This document shows positions 5,384 to 7,329 of a DNA stretch of 7,329 bases, piece by piece. Position numbers and translations under genes: made by a program. Position 1 is the first letter of the stretch, and each line of letters starts with the position of its first letter. The notes under the pieces were generated by a model, which was given only the letters and a program-made list of their open reading frames with translations, had not been told where the DNA came from and ran no database searches. This DNA is from an uncultured Leucobacter sp. (GTDB taxonomy: Bacteria; Actinomycetota; Actinomycetes; Actinomycetales; Microbacteriaceae): NCBI GenBank assembly GCA_945952575.1, contig CAMFIY010000139.1:1-7329 (forward strand), read 5' to 3'.

Positions 5384-7185
5384 GCGCGCAGAACCTGATC
5401 ACGGCGCCGTCCGGGCGGAGGGGCCGCGCGCACCTGTTCCGGCGCTTCCTGCGCAATCCCGTCGGCGTGCTCGCACTGGCCGTCATCCTGCTCATGGTGC
5501 TCATGGCGATCTTCGCCCCGCTGATCGCGCCCTTCGACCCGAATCTGGTCGACCTGAAGATCGCCAAGGCCCCGCCCTCGCCCGACCACCTGCTCGGCGG
5601 CGATTCCTCCGGCCGCGACGTGCTCAGCCGCCTGATCTGGGGCGTGCAGCCCACGCTCTACGGCGGTGCGCTCGCCGCGCTCGTCAGCATCGCTCTCGGC
5701 GTGCCGACGGGCATCCTCGCCGGGTACTACTCGGGCGTCATGGACTCGATCTGCTCCTGGGTCAGCGACGCGCTGCAGTCCGCGCCCGGCATGATCATCC
5801 TGCTGATCGTCGCCGCCGGAACCCGCTCCGAGTTCACGGTGCTGATGGTCGTCGTCGGCGTGCTCCTCGCGCCGGGCTTCTTCCGCCTGGCGCGATCCAC
5901 GACGCAGACGATCCGCAGCGAGCTCTACGTCAGCGCCGCCCGCGTCTCCGGCCTGCGCGACTCGCGCATCATCGCCCGGCACATCGCCCGGCATGTGGTC
6001 CCGGCGGTGCTGATCCAGGGAGCGCTGACCGTCGGACTCGCCATGGGCATGCAGGCCGGTCTGCAGTTCCTCGGCATCGGCTCGGCGCGCGTGCCGAGTT
6101 GGGGCGCGATGCTCAACGACGGCTTCAAGAACATGCTCGTCCAGCCGCTCCTGCTGCTCTGGCCGTCGATCGCGCTGGGGCTTGCCATCGCCGCGTTCGC
6201 GATCGTGGGGTCCACGCTCGCAGACCTCGTCACCGTGCGGACTCCGACGCTGTCCCGGCGCGAGCGGCGTCGCATCGCGGCGCGCAACGCGCAGCAGCTG
6301 CCCGCGGGGGCCACGACGACCGTCACCGGCACGATCTCCATCCCGGCCGTCGACTCGGCCGTGCGCCTCGAGAACCTCCGCGTCAACTACGAGACGGTGA
6401 ACGGTTCCCTAGAGGTGGTGCACGGCATCACGCTCGATGTCGCTCCCGGCGAGGTGCTCGGCATCGTGGGCGAGTCCGGTTCGGGCAAATCGCAGACGGT
6501 CTTCTCCCTGCTCGACCTGCTGCCCAAGTCGGGCTACTACACGGCCGACGCGATCTGGATCGGCGGCGAAGACGTGACCGCGCTGCCGAAGCGCGAGCGC
6601 GCCCAGTTGCTCGGCCGAGAGATCGGCTACATCCCGCAGGAACCGATGACCAACCTCGATCCCTCCTTCACCATCGGGCACCAGCTGACCGAGCCGCTGC
6701 GGGCCGTGCACGGCATGAAGAAGGCCGAAGCGAAGCGGCGCGCGCTCGAGATGCTCGAACGCGTCGGCATCCACGACCCCGCCCGGGTGATGAAGTCCTA
6801 CCCCCACGAGCTCTCGGGGGGCATGGCCCAGCGCGTGCTGATCGCCGGAGCGGTCGCCGGACGGCCCGAGGTGCTCGTCGCGGACGAACCGACCACCGCC
6901 CTCGACGTGACCGTCCAGGCCGAGGTGCTCGAGCTGCTGCGCGAGCTGCAGCAGGAGTACCGGATGGCGCTGGTCATCGTCACGCACAACTTCGGCGTCG
7001 TGGCCGACATCTGCGATCGCGTGGTGGTGATGCGGGACGGATCCATCGTCGAACTCGACGACGTGGGGCCGGTCTTCGCCCGGCCCGAGAACGACTACAC
7101 GCGCGAGCTCATCGCCGCGTCGCTCGACGGGGCGGCGAGCCGGGGCGAGCTGGATCGTGCGTACCTGCTGGAGGAACGGGCATGA
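5380..7185 (+). CDS. ABC transporter permease-ATPase fusion (DppC-like permease joined to DppD-like ATPase)
   Basis: A single uninterrupted 601-residue chain carries two parts usually made separately. Residues 1-285 are a DppC-type permease: a first helix at about 29-50, the extracytoplasmic LLGGDSSGRDVLSR (71-84), an EAA-like loop from SAARVSGL to ARHVVP (185-208), and a last helix at about 262-283. A basic linker, about 286-327, follows. Residues 328-601 are an oligopeptide-type ATPase. Walker A is GESGSGKS (364-371), the Q-loop is Q420 in YIPQEP, the signature is LSGGM (478-482), Walker B is VLVADEP (498-504, catalytic E503), the D-loop is ALD (507-509) and the switch is H536. The usual THD at the switch is THN here. 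The C-terminal DYTRELIAA is the family's substrate-specificity tail. All catalytic residues are present, so it should be active. This fusion is, to my knowledge, a recurrent architecture in actinobacteria. It is coupled to both neighbours by ATGA overlaps. Confidence 0.95.
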   Translation: MSAQNLITAPSGRRGRAHLFRRFLRNPVGVLALAVILLMVLMAIFAPLIAPFDPNLVDLKIAKAPPSPDHLLGGDSSGRDVLSRLIWGVQPTLYGGALAALVSIALGVPTGILAGYYSGVMDSICSWVSDALQSAPGMIILLIVAAGTRSEFTVLMVVVGVLLAPGFFRLARSTTQTIRSELYVSAARVSGLRDSRIIARHIARHVVPAVLIQGALTVGLAMGMQAGLQFLGIGSARVPSWGAMLNDGFKNMLVQPLLLLWPSIALGLAIAAFAIVGSTLADLVTVRTPTLSRRERRRIAARNAQQLPAGATTTVTGTISIPAVDSAVRLENLRVNYETVNGSLEVVHGITLDVAPGEVLGIVGESGSGKSQTVFSLLDLLPKSGYYTADAIWIGGEDVTALPKRERAQLLGREIGYIPQEPMTNLDPSFTIGHQLTEPLRAVHGMKKAEAKRRALEMLERVGIHDPARVMKSYPHELSGGMAQRVLIAGAVAGRPEVLVADEPTTALDVTVQAEVLELLRELQQEYRMALVIVTHNFGVVADICDRVVVMRDGSIVELDDVGPVFARPENDYTRELIAASLDGAASRGELDRAYLLEERA

Positions 7186-7329
7186 ACACGGAGACTCCGC
7201 TGCTGTCGGCCGAGGGACTGGTCGTCGACTACGGCACGCGGCGCAAGCCGAATCCGGTGCTGCACGGCGTCTCGATCGAGATCGGCGCCGGCGAGTGCCT
7301 CGGCCTCGTCGGCGAGTCCGGATCCGGGA
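7182..7329 (+). CDS. Second ABC transporter ATPase, DppF/OppF-like, partial (3' end beyond window)
   Basis: The first 49 residues of a second nucleotide-binding subunit are visible. They show LLSAEGLVVDYGTR (7-20), VLHGVSIEIGAGECLGLVGE (26-45) and the start of Walker A, GESGSG, at the window edge. GGAGG lies seven bases before the ATG at 7182, which overlaps the stop of the fusion gene as ATGA. Family-5 importers normally use two different ATPases, and this should pair with the ATPase half of the fusion to complete the transporter. DppF/OppF-like identity rests on gene order; signature and Walker B lie outside the window. Confidence 0.88.
   Translation, partial: MNTETPLLSAEGLVVDYGTRRKPNPVLHGVSIEIGAGECLGLVGESGSG

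Overview
The window is high-GC DNA with strong third-position GC bias, long shadow frames and GAGG/AGGGG-type ribosome sites. It looks like an actinobacterial chromosome. The hpa-type ring-cleavage genes and the permease-ATPase fusion also suit an actinobacterium, possibly Microbacteriaceae, but the family is a guess. There are no RNA genes, CRISPR arrays, insertion sequences or phage genes that I can support.

Left half (1-2415, minus strand): part of a lower meta-cleavage pathway for homoprotocatechuate (3,4-dihydroxyphenylacetate), the 4-hydroxyphenylacetate route. In transcription order the genes are hpaH (2-oxo-hept-4-ene-1,7-dioate hydratase, GTG start at 2415), hpaI (4-hydroxy-2-oxoheptanedioate aldolase, overlapping hpaH by 16 bases), a 241-base gap, and a fumarylacetoacetate-hydrolase-family gene that runs off the left edge. 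The last is the likely source of the HpaG isomerase/decarboxylase step. Together they would convert 5-carboxymethyl-2-hydroxymuconate to pyruvate and succinate semialdehyde. The ring-opening and upstream enzymes are not in the window.

Middle (2416-2915): a 500-base divergent intergenic region with no convincing gene. It carries the hpaH promoter and operator on the left, and an AT-rich promoter with a repeated TTTATTGTC(T/A)ACG element for the rightward operon on the right.

Right half (2916-7329, plus strand): a family-5 (Dpp/Opp/nickel-type) ABC importer operon. It encodes a lipoprotein binding protein, a DppB-like permease, a DppC-like permease fused to a DppD-like ATPase in one 601-residue chain, and the start of a second ATPase cut by the right edge. 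The last two junctions are ATGA stop/start overlaps. The substrate cannot be read from sequence. The divergent arrangement with hpa genes makes an aromatic acid, a related dicarboxylate or a peptide possible.

The most interesting signals are regulatory. A 14-base palindrome, GATCGTATACGATC, lies over the predicted -10 of hpaH, and a 12/14 copy lies over the predicted -10 of the FAH-family gene, so one GntR-like repressor could control both units. Looser sites of the same GT-N2-AC form lie in the transporter promoter. A separate 27-base imperfect inverted repeat, containing four copies of the octamer GATGTGCA with exact 19-base periodicity in each arm, lies between hpaI and the FAH-family gene.
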